From the NCBI GenBank assembly GCA_016213775.1, contig JACQZR010000115.1, positions 1 through 35,416 on the forward strand: a stretch of DNA of 35,416 nt, read 5' to 3'. This document shows, one piece after another, positions 1 to 8,181 of this stretch (positions are counted from its first letter, which is position 1; every line of letters begins with the position of its first letter). Position numbers and translations under genes: made by a program. Source of the stretch: Acidobacteriota bacterium (GTDB taxonomy: Bacteria; Acidobacteriota; Terriglobia; Bryobacterales; Bryobacteraceae). A model generated the notes under the pieces. It saw nothing but the letters and a program-made list of their open reading frames with translations. It had not been told where the DNA came from and made no database searches.

Positions 1-140
1 AAGCCCAGCGTTATCCGCCAAACCCGGCGATTCTTGTACACGTCCTGCTCAACCTCCTCAAGGGTATATTCCCTGTCGCCGAGCAGTTCTGTCGCGTATT
101 GTTTTGCGCGGGCGAAGGCCTCCTGCGTGCTGATGATCAC
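1..140 (-). CDS. Partial hypothetical protein, cut by window edge
   Basis: Reading leftwards from a GTG at 140 gives 46 open codons whose product is compositionally protein-like. It begins VIISTQEAFARAK, has an acidic middle (LLGDREYTLEEVEQD) and ends VWRITLG at the window edge. The amphipathic helix followed by a Trp-containing strand resembles the start of a small alpha/beta protein, but I do not recognise the family. The frame stays open upstream of 140, no good Shine-Dalgarno site is visible, and the true start could lie a little further right. It points away from the toxin-antitoxin module, so the two are unlikely to share a transcript. It could also be a decayed fragment, as much of the next 370 bases looks non-coding. 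Confidence 0.45.
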   Translation of the reverse strand, partial: MIISTQEAFARAKQYATELLGDREYTLEEVEQDVYKNRRVWRITLG

Positions 141-509
141 ACCCACGAAAATACCACATAGACGCCCTGAGGTCCGCGCGCAAACACAGCATTGGCCGCT
201 AACTTTCGGCCATCCGGAGATTGGCACCACGGCAGCAGGAGCCGATTACCGGCGGCTAGTTGCCTAGGGGTTTACCGATCTGTAAATATTCGTCCGAACC
301 GGGGAGCCAGCCTATTTTGACGCCAAATGGCAGACGGCGGCCTCTGCCCCGCAAGCACAGGTTGCCGCGGGCGCTCGGTCTGATCCGTAAGCGAGGGCAG
401 GAAGACAGTCAACGCCCCTCCGTTCGCGCGTCGCATTACCCGTTCAGCAAATCCCGGCAGCGGCTTGAAAAATCCTCGCAGCCAAGGAAGATTCAGACAC
501 TTTGTAATA
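141..509. other. Intergenic stretch with no recognisable gene
   Basis: No frame on either strand reads as a convincing protein here, and no tRNA, clean terminator or repeat stood out. The short open frames have low-complexity Arg/Pro/Ser-rich translations typical of GC-rich antisense reading. Together with the broken genes to its right it may be decayed DNA, but nothing in it can be named. Confidence 0.5.
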
Positions 510-677
510 CAAGCGGCGAATCAGGGACGGAAGCGGCGGGTCCAGGTGAGCTCGCAGCCGTCTTTGAGGATGATGCGGCGATCGCCGTGAAACCAGGGCT
601 GCATCTCGCGAACACGATCGAGGTTGGACCCGACTGCCAAAACAGTTGTGTGGCGAGTGAATCGAGCGCGCCGCGGA
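510..677 (-). pseudogene. Fragment copy of the LytTR response-regulator 3' end
   Basis: Bases 510-625 match 1468-1583 with only two differences, at a constant offset of 958. A second block, 647-677, matches from 1630 onward with offset 983, so this copy lacks about 25 bases relative to the intact gene and has unrelated bases between the blocks. The matched part encodes the C-terminal end of the LytTR domain, including the final LTWTRRFRP and the stop at 521-523. Similarity starts about 11 bases beyond the stop codon and fades after 677, so no full gene can be made. It is either the trace of a duplication that accompanied arrival of the toxin-antitoxin module or the remnant of a second regulator gene. 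Confidence 0.78.
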
Positions 678-688
678 CAATTGCCTCG

Positions 689-705
689 TACGGCCAATAG
701 CCGTA
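689..705. promoter_or_regulatory. Inverted repeat upstream of antitoxin gene, probable TA operator
   Basis: TACGGC (689-694) and GCCGTA (700-705) are perfect 6-base arms around a 5-base spacer, 10 bases before the antitoxin ATG. DUF1778 antitoxins are ribbon-helix-helix proteins that typically repress their own operon through such palindromes. A GGAGG at 710-714 almost touches the ATG, which is closer than usual for a ribosome site. The operator role is inferred from position and family. Confidence 0.45.
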
Positions 706-715
706 TCGTGGAGGT

Positions 716-997
716 ATGGACAAGGTAGCCACCACAGCGAGGCTGGAGGCGCGTCTGCCGGCAGACATTCACGCGCTGCTCAAGCGCGCCGCCGAAATGC
801 AAGGGCGCACCCTCACCGATTTCGTGGTGTCCGCTGCAAGGGAAGCCGCTGTTCGGGCCATCGAGGAAATCGAGATCATCCGCCTCTCCGCCGAAGATCA
901 GCGCCTGATCGCCGAGGCCATGCTCAATCCGCCGGAGCCGTCCCCTGCCCTGCGCCGCGCCTTCAGGCGCCGCGATGAGCTTTTCGGTCCGAAATGA
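716..997 (+). CDS. DUF1778 family type II antitoxin (TacA/AtaR-like)
   Basis: This 93-residue protein has the DUF1778 layout. An N-terminal ribbon-helix-helix DNA-binding part (TARLEARLPADIHALLKRAA, then a 'GRTLTDFVVSAAREAA' helix) is followed by a helical neutralising tail (IRLSAEDQRLIAEAML, then NPPEPSPALRRAF). The family binds its own promoter as a dimer and blocks an adjacent GNAT acetyltransferase toxin that acetylates aminoacyl-tRNA. The stop codon overlaps the ATG of the toxin remnant in an ATGA arrangement, as in intact pairs. The antitoxin looks complete in length and motifs although its partner is broken, so it may persist only as a regulator or as an antidote against related toxins. 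The start at 716 is the only reasonable one; the SD-like GGAGG directly abuts it. Confidence 0.86.
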   Translation: MDKVATTARLEARLPADIHALLKRAAEMQGRTLTDFVVSAAREAAVRAIEEIEIIRLSAEDQRLIAEAMLNPPEPSPALRRAFRRRDELFGPK

Positions 998-1438
998 GTT
1001 TCCGCTTTCGATTAGAAGCGCTCAGCGACTCAGGCGACACAGGATATCCGCCGCCGCGTCTCCAAGTGCTTCGTGGCGGTGGAAACCGAGACCGGCGTCC
1101 TGGCCGCCTACTACACGCTCGCCGCAGCCAGTATTCCTACCCCGGATCTGCCGTCCGAGATCACGAAGAAACTGCCCCGCTATCCAACTATGCCGGCCGT
1201 ACGGATCGGCCGCCTGGCCGTCGGCCTACAGTTCCAGGGACAAGGACTTGGAGGTTCCCTGCCAGCCGACTGCTTGCGCCGCGTCCTGACCGCTGCTCCG
1301 GGCGTATTCGCTCTGCTGGTGGATGCCAAAGACGATAACGCTGTGGCCTTTTACCGCCGCTATGGGTTTACGCAGCTTACAGGACAGCCCAGAACGCTCT
1401 TCCTGCCGGTCGCAAGCGCTGAGAAGCTGTTGCGCTGA
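994..1438 (+). pseudogene. GNAT-family toxin (TacT/AtaT-like), broken by internal deletion
   Basis: The expected toxin start is the ATG at 994, overlapping the antitoxin stop, and the first codons read MSFRFRLEAL, as is common for this family. The rest of the protein is in a different frame. From about 1022 one reads QATQDIRRRVSKCFVAVE, then GVLAAYYTLAA, RIGRLAVGLQFQGQGLGG (acetyl-CoA loop) and AVAFYRRYGF with the conserved Tyr, ending at 1438. The segment normally linking the two, which carries the Cys-Gly and Leu-Asp motif of these toxins, is missing. The simplest reading is a deletion of roughly 60 bases that also shifted the frame. A 121-residue product could start at 1073, but it would lack the N-terminal part of the fold. 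It is probably inactive as a toxin; a sequencing error cannot explain the missing motif. Confidence 0.8.
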
Positions 1439-1478
1439 GGAAGAACTATGCCGCTCGTGGGCGCCTTCAAGCGGCGAA

Positions 1479-2177
1479 TCAGGGACGGAAGCGGCGGGTC
1501 CAGGTGAGCTCGCGGCCGTCTTTGAGGATGATGCGGCGTTCGCCGTGAAACCAGGGCTGCATCTCGCGAACACGATCGAGGTTCACCAGTTCGGAGCGGT
1601 TGATGCGGACGAACTGATCGGGGTCGAGCTGTGTGGCGAGTGAATCGAGTGTGCCGCGGATGGTGTAGGTTTCGGGGCCGGCGTAGAGCGTGACGTAATT
1701 GCGATCGGCGGCGGCCCAATCCAGTTTCTCCACTGGGAGAAAGATTTCGCGTCCGCTCTTTACCACGAGGATTCGCTTGAGCGGACGACGGGGTTCCGCG
1801 GGCGTGTTGCGGCGGAGTGCGAGTTGTTCCTTGGCGCGTTCGAGAGCGCGCTCGAAACGGTCGGGAGAGACGGGCTTCAGCAGATAGTCGAGCGCCTCGG
1901 CTTCAAAGGCCTGCAGTGCGTAGCCGGGATGCGCGGTGAGGAAGATGACGTGGAAGGGACGCGGCTCAGGGATTGCGGCGAGGGCGGTGAAGCCGTCGAT
2001 ACCGGGCATCTGCACATCGAGGAAGATGAGGTCGGGGGCGAGCGACTGCATGGCGGCAACGGCTTCCTCGCCGGAACCGGCGTCGTGGATCTCTCCGATC
2101 TCGGGATCCTGCTGCAGGAAACGGCGGACCTTGCGGCGCGCGGGTGGTTCGTCGTCGACGATGAGGACGCGGATCAT
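1479..2177 (-). CDS. LytTR-family response regulator
   Basis: This 232-residue two-component regulator has a receiver domain (residues 1-120) and a C-terminal LytTR DNA-binding domain (about 130-232). The receiver keeps the acidic pair D8/D9, the phosphoacceptor D54 in FLDVQMPG, T81 and K101 in LLKP. The LytTR part shows the usual 'DWAAADRNYVTLY' strand region, 'RGTLDSLATQL' and 'FVRINRSELVNLDRV'. Its start overlaps the stop of the sensor kinase gene by 4 bases, so the two are translationally coupled. LytTR regulators of this class bind direct repeats upstream of target promoters, often for exopolysaccharide or envelope functions. That would fit the acyltransferase gene just upstream. The last ~35 codons are duplicated at 510-625. 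Confidence 0.94.
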   Translation of the reverse strand: MIRVLIVDDEPPARRKVRRFLQQDPEIGEIHDAGSGEEAVAAMQSLAPDLIFLDVQMPGIDGFTALAAIPEPRPFHVIFLTAHPGYALQAFEAEALDYLLKPVSPDRFERALERAKEQLALRRNTPAEPRRPLKRILVVKSGREIFLPVEKLDWAAADRNYVTLYAGPETYTIRGTLDSLATQLDPDQFVRINRSELVNLDRVREMQPWFHGERRIILKDGRELTWTRRFRP

Positions 2178-3223
2178 GTGCGATAGGGGATGGCGATGGT
2201 GACCTGCAGACCGCCGGTCTGGAGATTGTCGAAGCGCAGGGTGTGGGCGGAGCCGTAGAGCTGCTGCAGGCGTTCGGCGATGTTGGAGAGTCCGGTGCCG
2301 CGGCGCAGCGGGCCGTTGGGGAGTCCGCGGCCGTTGTCGCGAACGAAGACTCGGGTTTGATCGCCGTCGCGTTCGGCGGTAACGGTGACGTTGACGGCGC
2401 TGGAGGAGGGATGGATGCCGTGGCGAATAGAATTTTCGACGAGCGGTTGCAGCAGCAGATGCGGAACGAGGGCCTGGCGCACTTCCGGCGCGATCTCCAC
2501 TTTGGCACTGAGCTTGTCCTCGAAGCGCTGGCGCATGATATCGAGGTACAGCTCGAGGGTTTCGATTTCGCGGTCGAGGGGGACCATTTGCGAATCGGGG
2601 CCGGTGATGGTGGAGCGGAGCAGGTCGGAAAGGCGGGCGATCATGGCATCGGCTTTGCGGGGGTCTTCATACACCACGGAGGAGATGGTGTTGAGGGCAT
2701 TGAAGAGGAAGTGCGGTTGGAGTTGGAGGCGCAGGTTTTCCAGCCGGGCCTGCGCGAGGTGCGCTTCCAACTGGGCCGCGCGGAGATGGCGAGCGTTGAG
2801 GTAGAGAATGCTGACGATGGTGGGATAGGCAATGGCATCGTGGAAGAATTCCATCGGATAGCGGGCGGCAAGAAGGCCAAAGTCACAACTACCCTGTCCA
2901 ACGATGGGATAGATCAACCAGCGCGAGCCGTAGATGAGAGACGTATGGGCAAGCGAGAACAGCAGCAATGCACCGGCGTGCTGCGCGAGCCGGAGGATCC
3001 AGCAACCCTTTTCAAACGGGTAGGTGCGGGCAAAGCGTGCAACGATTGGATAGAGTAGCGCCGCGGTCCACGCGCCGGTCACAAGCTCGTTGACGAGTTG
3101 CTCCACCATCGAGACCGGTGTCCGGCTGGCGACGCGCTCGAAATAGCGGTAGCCGAATAGAAGCAGACCGACGGCGGTGAAGTAGGCGAATACCGGAAGT
3201 CCCGCAGTCAATCGCCGTTGCAT
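2174..3223 (-). CDS. LytS/YpdA-type sensor histidine kinase
   Basis: The protein has about 349 residues from the chosen start. The first ~150 hold several hydrophobic segments, so it sits in the inner membrane. Then comes a His_kinase (LytS-type) domain with LQPHFLFNALNTI, whose phosphoacceptor is His171, followed by a HATPase domain with an N box (VENSIRHGI), G1 (VRDNGRGL) and G2 (GTGLSNIAERL). This class phosphorylates LytTR regulators such as the one encoded 4 bases downstream. The ATG at 3223 is preferred over the upstream ATG at 3286 because it lies one base after the acyltransferase stop and the extra 21 residues (Ser/Cys-rich) look unnatural. There is no recognisable periplasmic ligand domain, so the signal sensed is unknown. 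Confidence 0.92.
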   Translation of the reverse strand: MQRRLTAGLPVFAYFTAVGLLLFGYRYFERVASRTPVSMVEQLVNELVTGAWTAALLYPIVARFARTYPFEKGCWILRLAQHAGALLLFSLAHTSLIYGSRWLIYPIVGQGSCDFGLLAARYPMEFFHDAIAYPTIVSILYLNARHLRAAQLEAHLAQARLENLRLQLQPHFLFNALNTISSVVYEDPRKADAMIARLSDLLRSTITGPDSQMVPLDREIETLELYLDIMRQRFEDKLSAKVEIAPEVRQALVPHLLLQPLVENSIRHGIHPSSSAVNVTVTAERDGDQTRVFVRDNGRGLPNGPLRRGTGLSNIAERLQQLYGSAHTLRFDNLQTGGLQVTIAIPYRT

Positions 3224-3224
3224 A

Positions 3225-4331
3225 TCAGCCAGTATGACGCAGCCCGAACAGGAGGCGTGTGAGCGCGGTGCGCTTGACGATTTCAAAGACCATCCAGCTT
3301 CCGAGGAAAGTGCCGAGCGCGAGCAGTGGGAGCTTCACAGAGATGGGCGCATTCCAGGGAACCATGTAGTACGCGATGGCGACGGTGACGGTTTGGTGCG
3401 CGATGTAGAACGGGTAGACGGCTTCGGTGGCGTAGGTGAGGAAGGCGCTCTCGCGGTTGAGATAGGCCCGGCTGTAGCCGATCGCAGTGAGGATCCAGCC
3501 GAGGGTGAAGTAGGAATCAACGAGTATGCGAGAGAGCAGGTCCGCACGATGGACCGTGTAGAAGACGACGGTCATTGCAAGCGCGAAGATGAGGTACTCG
3601 CGGCGGCGGCGAGTGATGAGATCGAGGAACCGGCCGCTGCCGCAGATGACGAAGCCCCACAAGAATGTGAGCAGGGAGCCGGTGAGATTCGCCCAGTCCG
3701 CAACGAGGTTGTGAGTTGTAGGCCAGTGCGGACTCAGCACCAGGGCAACGATGATGTTCGGGATGTTGATCAGATAGACGGCTCCGGGCTTCTCACAGAA
3801 TCCTGCCAGCGCATCCACGGCGCGGCGGCCGGCGGCGGACTTGAGCGCCACGAAGATGGGGATGCAGAGCACAGAGAAAACCAGGATGTAGACCACGAAC
3901 CAGAGGTGATGCCAACTGGTATTGCCTTGCGGGTAGGGAACGCCGTTGAGCACCGATGGCCAGAATTCGAAGTACGATCCGTTGAACTGATGACGGTAGA
4001 GGCGCTCGAAATAGATTTGCGGCGGCACGACGGCGAGCATACCGAATGCGAGGGGGATGCCAAGGCGGCGGAGGCGTTCGCCTGCGAATTCCTGGAAGGT
4101 GCGGCGGCGCAGGGAGAAGAAGACGCCGGCGCCGGAGATGAGGAACAGCAAGGGCAGCCGCCAGCGATTGAAGAACATCATCACGTAGGTGAGTGGCTGG
4201 CTGGTTTCGGGGTTCTTGACGTGCCAGTCCCAGGGCACAAAGAACATGCCTGTGTGGTAAAAGATCAGGATCGAGAAGGCGATGACACGGAGCCAGTCGA
4301 GACCGTATTCGCGAGTGGAGACTGCTGTCAT
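3225..4331 (-). CDS. Acyltransferase 3 family membrane protein
   Basis: This is a polytopic protein of about 368 residues with roughly ten hydrophobic segments. It has the typical acyltransferase-3 opening: YGLDWLRVIAFSILIFYHTGMFF, written here only as a landmark of conserved Asp, Arg and the catalytic-type His in FYHTG. RLPLLFLISGAG and the 'SWHHLWFV' region follow, as in OafA/MdoC-like enzymes. Such proteins move acyl groups onto periplasmic or outer-surface sugars. The ATG at 4331 is preferred to one at 4412 because the intervening residues are Pro/Arg-rich and encoded by a strong hairpin. It sits between garD and the LytS/LytTR pair with one base to the kinase gene, so it is probably cotranscribed with them and may be a target or partner of that system. 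The substrate is unknown. Confidence 0.88.
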   Translation of the reverse strand: MTAVSTREYGLDWLRVIAFSILIFYHTGMFFVPWDWHVKNPETSQPLTYVMMFFNRWRLPLLFLISGAGVFFSLRRRTFQEFAGERLRRLGIPLAFGMLAVVPPQIYFERLYRHQFNGSYFEFWPSVLNGVPYPQGNTSWHHLWFVVYILVFSVLCIPIFVALKSAAGRRAVDALAGFCEKPGAVYLINIPNIIVALVLSPHWPTTHNLVADWANLTGSLLTFLWGFVICGSGRFLDLITRRRREYLIFALAMTVVFYTVHRADLLSRILVDSYFTLGWILTAIGYSRAYLNRESAFLTYATEAVYPFYIAHQTVTVAIAYYMVPWNAPISVKLPLLALGTFLGSWMVFEIVKRTALTRLLFGLRHTG

Positions 4332-4380
4332 GTGGCCAGTATGGGGCTGTTTGGGAGAGAGGAGAACATCGTGGGGACGA

Positions 4381-4410
4381 GCGGGCCCGGGTTGTGGACG
4401 ACCGGGCCGC
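4381..4410 (-). terminator. Strong GC hairpin between garD and acyltransferase gene
   Basis: Bases 4381-4390 pair with 4402-4410 (gcgggcccgg against ccgggccgc, with one bulge) around an 11-base loop. It lies just after the garD stop on the minus strand. There is no U-run, so it may be a partial terminator, a processing site or an RNA-stability hairpin that lowers expression of the downstream membrane and signalling genes. Confidence 0.3.
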
Positions 4411-4412
4411 AT

Positions 4413-5969
4413 CTACGTGACGGGGCCGGGGTTGAAGGGTGCGAGAGCGTTGTGGAGGCCCCAATGGTCGGCCCAGGTTTTGCGGCGTCCGCTGGCGACA
4501 TCGAGCATCATGCGGAAGAGGTCCCAGCCGACGTCGGCGATGGTGGCTTCGCCTGTTGCGATGCGGCCGGCATCGAGATCGACGAGATCGTGCCAGCGCT
4601 CGGCCAGTGCGGTGCGCGAGGACACTTTGATCACCGGGGCGAGGGCGAGTCCGTAGGGCGATCCTTCACCGGTGGTGAACACGTGCAGATTCATGGAGGC
4701 CAGTTGCTGGGTGCCGCAGATGAAGTCGCTGGCGGGGGTGGCGGCGAAGATGAGGCCTTTTGTGGTGACGCGATCGCCGTGGGTGGCGACGCCCATCAGC
4801 GCGCTCGATCCTGCTTTTGCCACGGAGCCGAGGGCCTTTTCGACGACGTTGGAGAGGCCACCGCGCTTGTTGCCGGGCGTGGGATTGGCGCTGCGGTCGG
4901 CGCTGCCACGAAGGAGGTAATCGTCATACCAGCGCATCTCGCGAATGAGCGCGCGGCCCACTTCCTCATTGATTGCGCGCGGGGTGAGCAGGTGGACAGC
5001 GTCGCGCACTTCAGTGACTTCAGAGAACATGACGGTTGCGCCGGCGCGGACGAGTAGATCGGCCGCGTAGCCGACGGCGGGGTTGCAGGTGACTCCGGAG
5101 AAGGCGTCGCTGCCGCCGCATTGGAGGCCAACGACGAGATCGGCGGCGGGGCAGGTGACGCGGCGGCGGCGGTTCAGCTCCTCCATGCGCATTTCCGCGA
5201 AGCGCATGATGGCCCCGATGATATTGCCGAAGCCGCGCAGTTCCGCGTCCTGCAGGCGGATGACGTAGGGGTCGGCTTCCAGGAGAGGGAGCGAGGCGAC
5301 GGAACCGGAGAGCAGGCGGACATCGGGGAAGAGGCGCGCGGGCTGGAGTTTTTCGCAGCCGAGACTGACGATGAGCGGGGCGCCGCCGAAGTTGGCATGG
5401 CGGCTGATGTGGCGCAGCGTGCGGATGGGCACTTCGGCGCCGGGAGCGTCGATAGCCACGCCGCAGCCATAGGTGTGCGTGATTGCCACTACGTCGTCGA
5501 CATTGGGGAAGCGCGGGAGAATCTCTTTGCGGATGCGCTCCACTGCGTAGTTGACCGTAGGCGCGACGCATTGCACAGTAGTCGTGATGCCGAGGACGTT
5601 CTTTGTCCCCACTGTGCCGTCGGGGTTGCGATAGCCTTCGAAGGTGTAGCCGTCGAGTGGAGCTAGCGGCGCGGGCACCGCGGTGGCGAGAGGCAGTTCG
5701 TCGAGCGGCGGGGGCATCGGCAGGGACAGCATGTCTTCGCGCACCCAGCTTCCGGCGGCGATTTCGGCTTTGGCGTGGCCGATCACTTCGCCGTAGCGGA
5801 CCACGGGCTGACCGGCTTCGATGGGCGCGAGGGTTACCTTGTGCGATTGCGGGATGGCCTCGCTGGTGCGAAGTCCGCTGGAGAATTCCGCGCTGGCGGC
5901 GACACCTTCGGCATTGACAATGATGGCGACGTTATCCCGCGAGTTGACTTGAACGAATAGTGGCTTCAC
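4413..5969 (-). CDS. garD: Galactarate dehydratase
   Basis: The 518-residue product follows E. coli GarD nearly end to end as I recall that protein. It has an N-terminal SAF-type domain (residues ~10-75), then [18 protein letters not shown], the active-site region [72 protein letters not shown] and a C-terminal '[19 protein letters not shown]'. GarD dehydrates galactarate to 5-keto-4-deoxy-glucarate in hexarate catabolism, using a metal-dependent mechanism; the enzyme is cytoplasmic. Altronate dehydratase (UxaA) is the close alternative, but the length and the 'EGYRN' and 'PGNKRGGL' blocks favour GarD. The start overlaps the propeller gene stop by 4 bases. No other hexarate gene is in the window. 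Confidence 0.9.
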   Translation of the reverse strand: MKPLFVQVNSRDNVAIIVNAEGVAASAEFSSGLRTSEAIPQSHKVTLAPIEAGQPVVRYGEVIGHAKAEIAAGSWVREDMLSLPMPPPLDELPLATAVPAPLAPLDGYTFEGYRNPDGTVGTKNVLGITTTVQCVAPTVNYAVERIRKEILPRFPNVDDVVAITHTYGCGVAIDAPGAEVPIRTLRHISRHANFGGAPLIVSLGCEKLQPARLFPDVRLLSGSVASLPLLEADPYVIRLQDAELRGFGNIIGAIMRFAEMRMEELNRRRRVTCPAADLVVGLQCGGSDAFSGVTCNPAVGYAADLLVRAGATVMFSEVTEVRDAVHLLTPRAINEEVGRALIREMRWYDDYLLRGSADRSANPTPGNKRGGLSNVVEKALGSVAKAGSSALMGVATHGDRVTTKGLIFAATPASDFICGTQQLASMNLHVFTTGEGSPYGLALAPVIKVSSRTALAERWHDLVDLDAGRIATGEATIADVGWDLFRMMLDVASGRRKTWADHWGLHNALAPFNPGPVT

Positions 5970-7369
5970 TGCTGGTTCTTGAAGAAATAGAGGTGTTGTT
6001 TGGTGCGCAGGTAGATACCGCCATCAACGAGCGCGGGCGTGGCGAAGCATTCGTCATCGAGGTCGTTCACCTGCAGCACTTCCCATTGTGGCTCAGCCTT
6101 GAGGACGGTCATTTTACAGGCCTGGCTGATGACGTAGACTTTGCCGTCGCCACCGACGGGGCTGGCCCAGTATTGCTCGATTGCGGGCACGCGCGCCTGC
6201 TTGTGGACTTCGCCGGTTTTGGGATTGAGTGTCGTAAGGACGCCGCCGTCTTTGACGAGAAAGAGCGTGTTGTTATAGAGCAGGGGCGAGGGAACATTGG
6301 GCAGTGACTTGCGATAGCGCCACATCACTTTGCTGGTGAGATCGCCGCGCTGGGTGCCGGGTTGGATGGCCGAGACGCTGTTCTGCGCGCTGCGGTGGAG
6401 ACGCCAGAAATCCCAGTCACGCTCGTCGATGAAGCCATTCTTGTTGAGGTCGTTATCGCGGAACCAGTTCTGCATTTCCTTGGGAGCTTCGGCTTCTTTG
6501 GCGATGCGCTTGTCGCCGTCCTTGTCATGTTTGGCGAGGAGCTCGGGCCACGTGAGGACTTCAGGCGCTGTGTCGAAGTCGCCGCCGATTTCCCAGGCGT
6601 TGATGTAGATAATCTCGCCGTCGATGATGGGGACGCACTTCAACTGCCAGGCCATGCCGTTCACCCACCAGACCCTTTCTCCGGTGGCGAGGTCGTAGGA
6701 GACGAGTTGATAGGCGCCGGGGACCACCACCTGCTTGCGTCCACCCTTGGGGTGATAGAGACCGGGCGTTGCGTAGCCGCGAGTGACTTGAGGACGCTCC
6801 ACGCGCCAGCGCTGCTTGCCGGTTGTTTTGTCGACGGCGATGACGAAGGAATCGGTGTCCTGATCGCAGATGAGGACGAGGGTGTCGTCGAAGAGCGCGG
6901 GCGAGGACCCGTGGCCGTTCATGTTGTTGAAGGGGCCGAGCGGGAGCTTCCATTTCTCGTCACCATCGACGCCGTAGGCGAGCAGGCCGTAGTCGCCGAA
7001 GAAGACATAGACCATTTTGCCGTCAGTGACCGCGGAGGGAGAGGCGGGCGAATTGATGCGCTGCATGATTTCGGTGCGCGGGCGCGGGGCTTCGCGCTTC
7101 CATTGCACAGCGCCGGTTTTGCGATCCAAACAAATTGTGAAGAGTTTGTTGTCTTCGGTGGCGGTGAGGAAGATACGCGAGCCCATCAGCACGGGCGAGG
7201 AATGGCCGGGGGGAAGTCCGGTTTCCCAGACGACGTTTTTGTCCTTGGCGATCTCGACGGGGAGGTTCTTGTCGGCGGAGAGGCCCATGCCGCGGGGGCC
7301 GCGGTATTGGGGCCAATCGGCGGCGGCGGCGGTGCACACGAGTATCAGCATCAGGAGGCAGATTCGCAT
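5966..7369 (-). CDS. Secreted PQQ-type beta-propeller protein with embedded EF-hands
   Basis: The ATG at 7369 gives 467 residues with a clear signal peptide ([17 protein letters not shown]) followed by [12 protein letters not shown], the standard opening of outer-membrane/periplasmic PQQ-like propellers. Repeated propeller strands follow (for example [18 protein letters not shown] and [17 protein letters not shown]). Between blades sits an insert with two calcium-loop-like motifs, DKDGDKRI starting at D282 and [12 protein letters not shown] starting at D307. A longer frame to 7714 exists, but it runs through the REP repeat and lacks a signal. No catalytic dehydrogenase residues are evident, so it may be a binding or scaffold protein rather than an enzyme. 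It is the first gene of the minus-strand series leading to garD (4-base overlap), which suggests a role in periplasmic sugar-acid handling; that link is inferred from position only. Confidence 0.86.
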   Translation of the reverse strand: MRICLLMLILVCTAAAADWPQYRGPRGMGLSADKNLPVEIAKDKNVVWETGLPPGHSSPVLMGSRIFLTATEDNKLFTICLDRKTGAVQWKREAPRPRTEIMQRINSPASPSAVTDGKMVYVFFGDYGLLAYGVDGDEKWKLPLGPFNNMNGHGSSPALFDDTLVLICDQDTDSFVIAVDKTTGKQRWRVERPQVTRGYATPGLYHPKGGRKQVVVPGAYQLVSYDLATGERVWWVNGMAWQLKCVPIIDGEIIYINAWEIGGDFDTAPEVLTWPELLAKHDKDGDKRIAKEAEAPKEMQNWFRDNDLNKNGFIDERDWDFWRLHRSAQNSVSAIQPGTQRGDLTSKVMWRYRKSLPNVPSPLLYNNTLFLVKDGGVLTTLNPKTGEVHKQARVPAIEQYWASPVGGDGKVYVISQACKMTVLKAEPQWEVLQVNDLDDECFATPALVDGGIYLRTKQHLYFFKNQQ

Positions 7370-7475
7370 TGACTGCCAGCTTATCAAACGGGACGCGCCT
7401 TGCGCGCTGCGCGACATTGAAGTGATAGATTCGAATAGATGCTGACCAAATGCTGAAATCTGAGCGTACTTGGTA

Positions 7476-7573
7476 GAATTCCGGAAACCGCTTGCTGACG
7501 CGCGCGGCTCGGTTTCGCATCTCGTGATCAGCAAGTTGCTTACAGAGCCGCGACCGTGAGGGAGTCGGTTCCG
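7476..7573. repeat. REP-type palindromic repeat, left flank of RAYT
   Basis: Bases 7476-7533 match 8101-8158 as a direct repeat with about five differences. The left element also has an imperfect inverted partner, because the 'aaccgcttgctgacgcg' arm near 7486 pairs approximately with 'cgcgaccgtgagggag' near 7550-7565. The region can therefore fold into a long hairpin. A GC-rich palindromic unit beside a RAYT gene is the usual signature of a REP element. It lies between the start of the propeller gene and the transposase. Confidence 0.75.
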
Positions 7574-7597
7574 CAGCATTGATTCATACGAAATTGT

Positions 7598-8092
7598 ATG
7601 AGGTACTTCATCACGTTTGCATGCTACGGCAGCCATCTTCACGGCGATGAATCTGGTTCCGTGGATCGGCGTCACAATCAGCCAGGTGGCCCGTTGCTGG
7701 AAGCCGATCCCCAACGGGTCTCAACGGAGCGTCAGAGCATGAGCCAGGCTGCGTATTTACTCGACCGAGACAGCCGAGTGATGGTGCTTGCCGCCTTGCG
7801 GGATGTCTGCCTCCACCGCGGTTGGGGTCTATTGGCAGCCCATGTCCGTGCGAATCATGTGCATGTAGTTGTGGAGGCTGAAGCGCCGCCGGAGAGAATC
7901 ATGAACGATTTCAAGTCATATGCCAGTCGAGAGTTGAACAGGCTGGGACGAGATGAATACGACCGAAAGCGGTGGGCGCGCCACGGCAGCACGCGACGGT
8001 TATGGAAGGATCAGGATGTGCGAGATGCGATCCGCTACGTCGTCGAAGAGCAGGGCGAGCCGATGGCGGTCTTTATCTCCGATGATCTCTGA
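7598..8092 (+). CDS. REP-associated tyrosine transposase (RAYT, Y1_Tnp family)
   Basis: This 164-residue single-domain protein belongs to the IS200/IS605-related Y1 transposase superfamily. The N-terminus (FITFACYGSHLHGDESGSVDR) is typical of acidobacterial and related RAYTs. The HUH metal-binding motif is H87-V88-H89 in ANHVHVVV, and the candidate catalytic tyrosine is Y108 in FKSYASREL. RAYTs cleave and rejoin REP sequences as single strands and are thought to spread them. The C-terminal 'DVRDAIRYVVEEQG' is also family-typical. No Shine-Dalgarno site is visible before the ATG. REP copies lie on both sides, so the gene and its substrates form one unit. Residues look intact, so it may be active. 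Confidence 0.88.
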   Translation: MRYFITFACYGSHLHGDESGSVDRRHNQPGGPLLEADPQRVSTERQSMSQAAYLLDRDSRVMVLAALRDVCLHRGWGLLAAHVRANHVHVVVEAEAPPERIMNDFKSYASRELNRLGRDEYDRKRWARHGSTRRLWKDQDVRDAIRYVVEEQGEPMAVFISDDL

Positions 8093-8100
8093 CGCCGCGG

Positions 8101-8158
8101 GAATTCCGAAAACCGCTTGCTTACGCGCGCGGCTCTGTTTCGCATGTCGTTGTCAGAA
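8101..8158. repeat. REP-type repeat, right flank of RAYT
   Basis: This is the direct copy of 7476-7533, including gaattccg, aaccgcttgc and cgcgcggctc. It begins 8 bases after the transposase stop and ends 23 bases before the convergent TonB-receptor stop. The partner arm present on the left side is not obvious here, so this is a half-unit. Confidence 0.75.
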
Positions 8159-8181
8159 AGCATTCAACGCCCGGCGAAATC

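Noticed and set aside
3234-5057. 607-codon plus-strand open frame
   Set aside because: It is antisense to the acyltransferase and garD genes and its translation is Glu/Asp/Gly-rich low complexity without motifs.
6362-7372. 336-codon plus-strand open frame
   Set aside because: It is antisense to the propeller gene, which has a signal peptide and known repeats.
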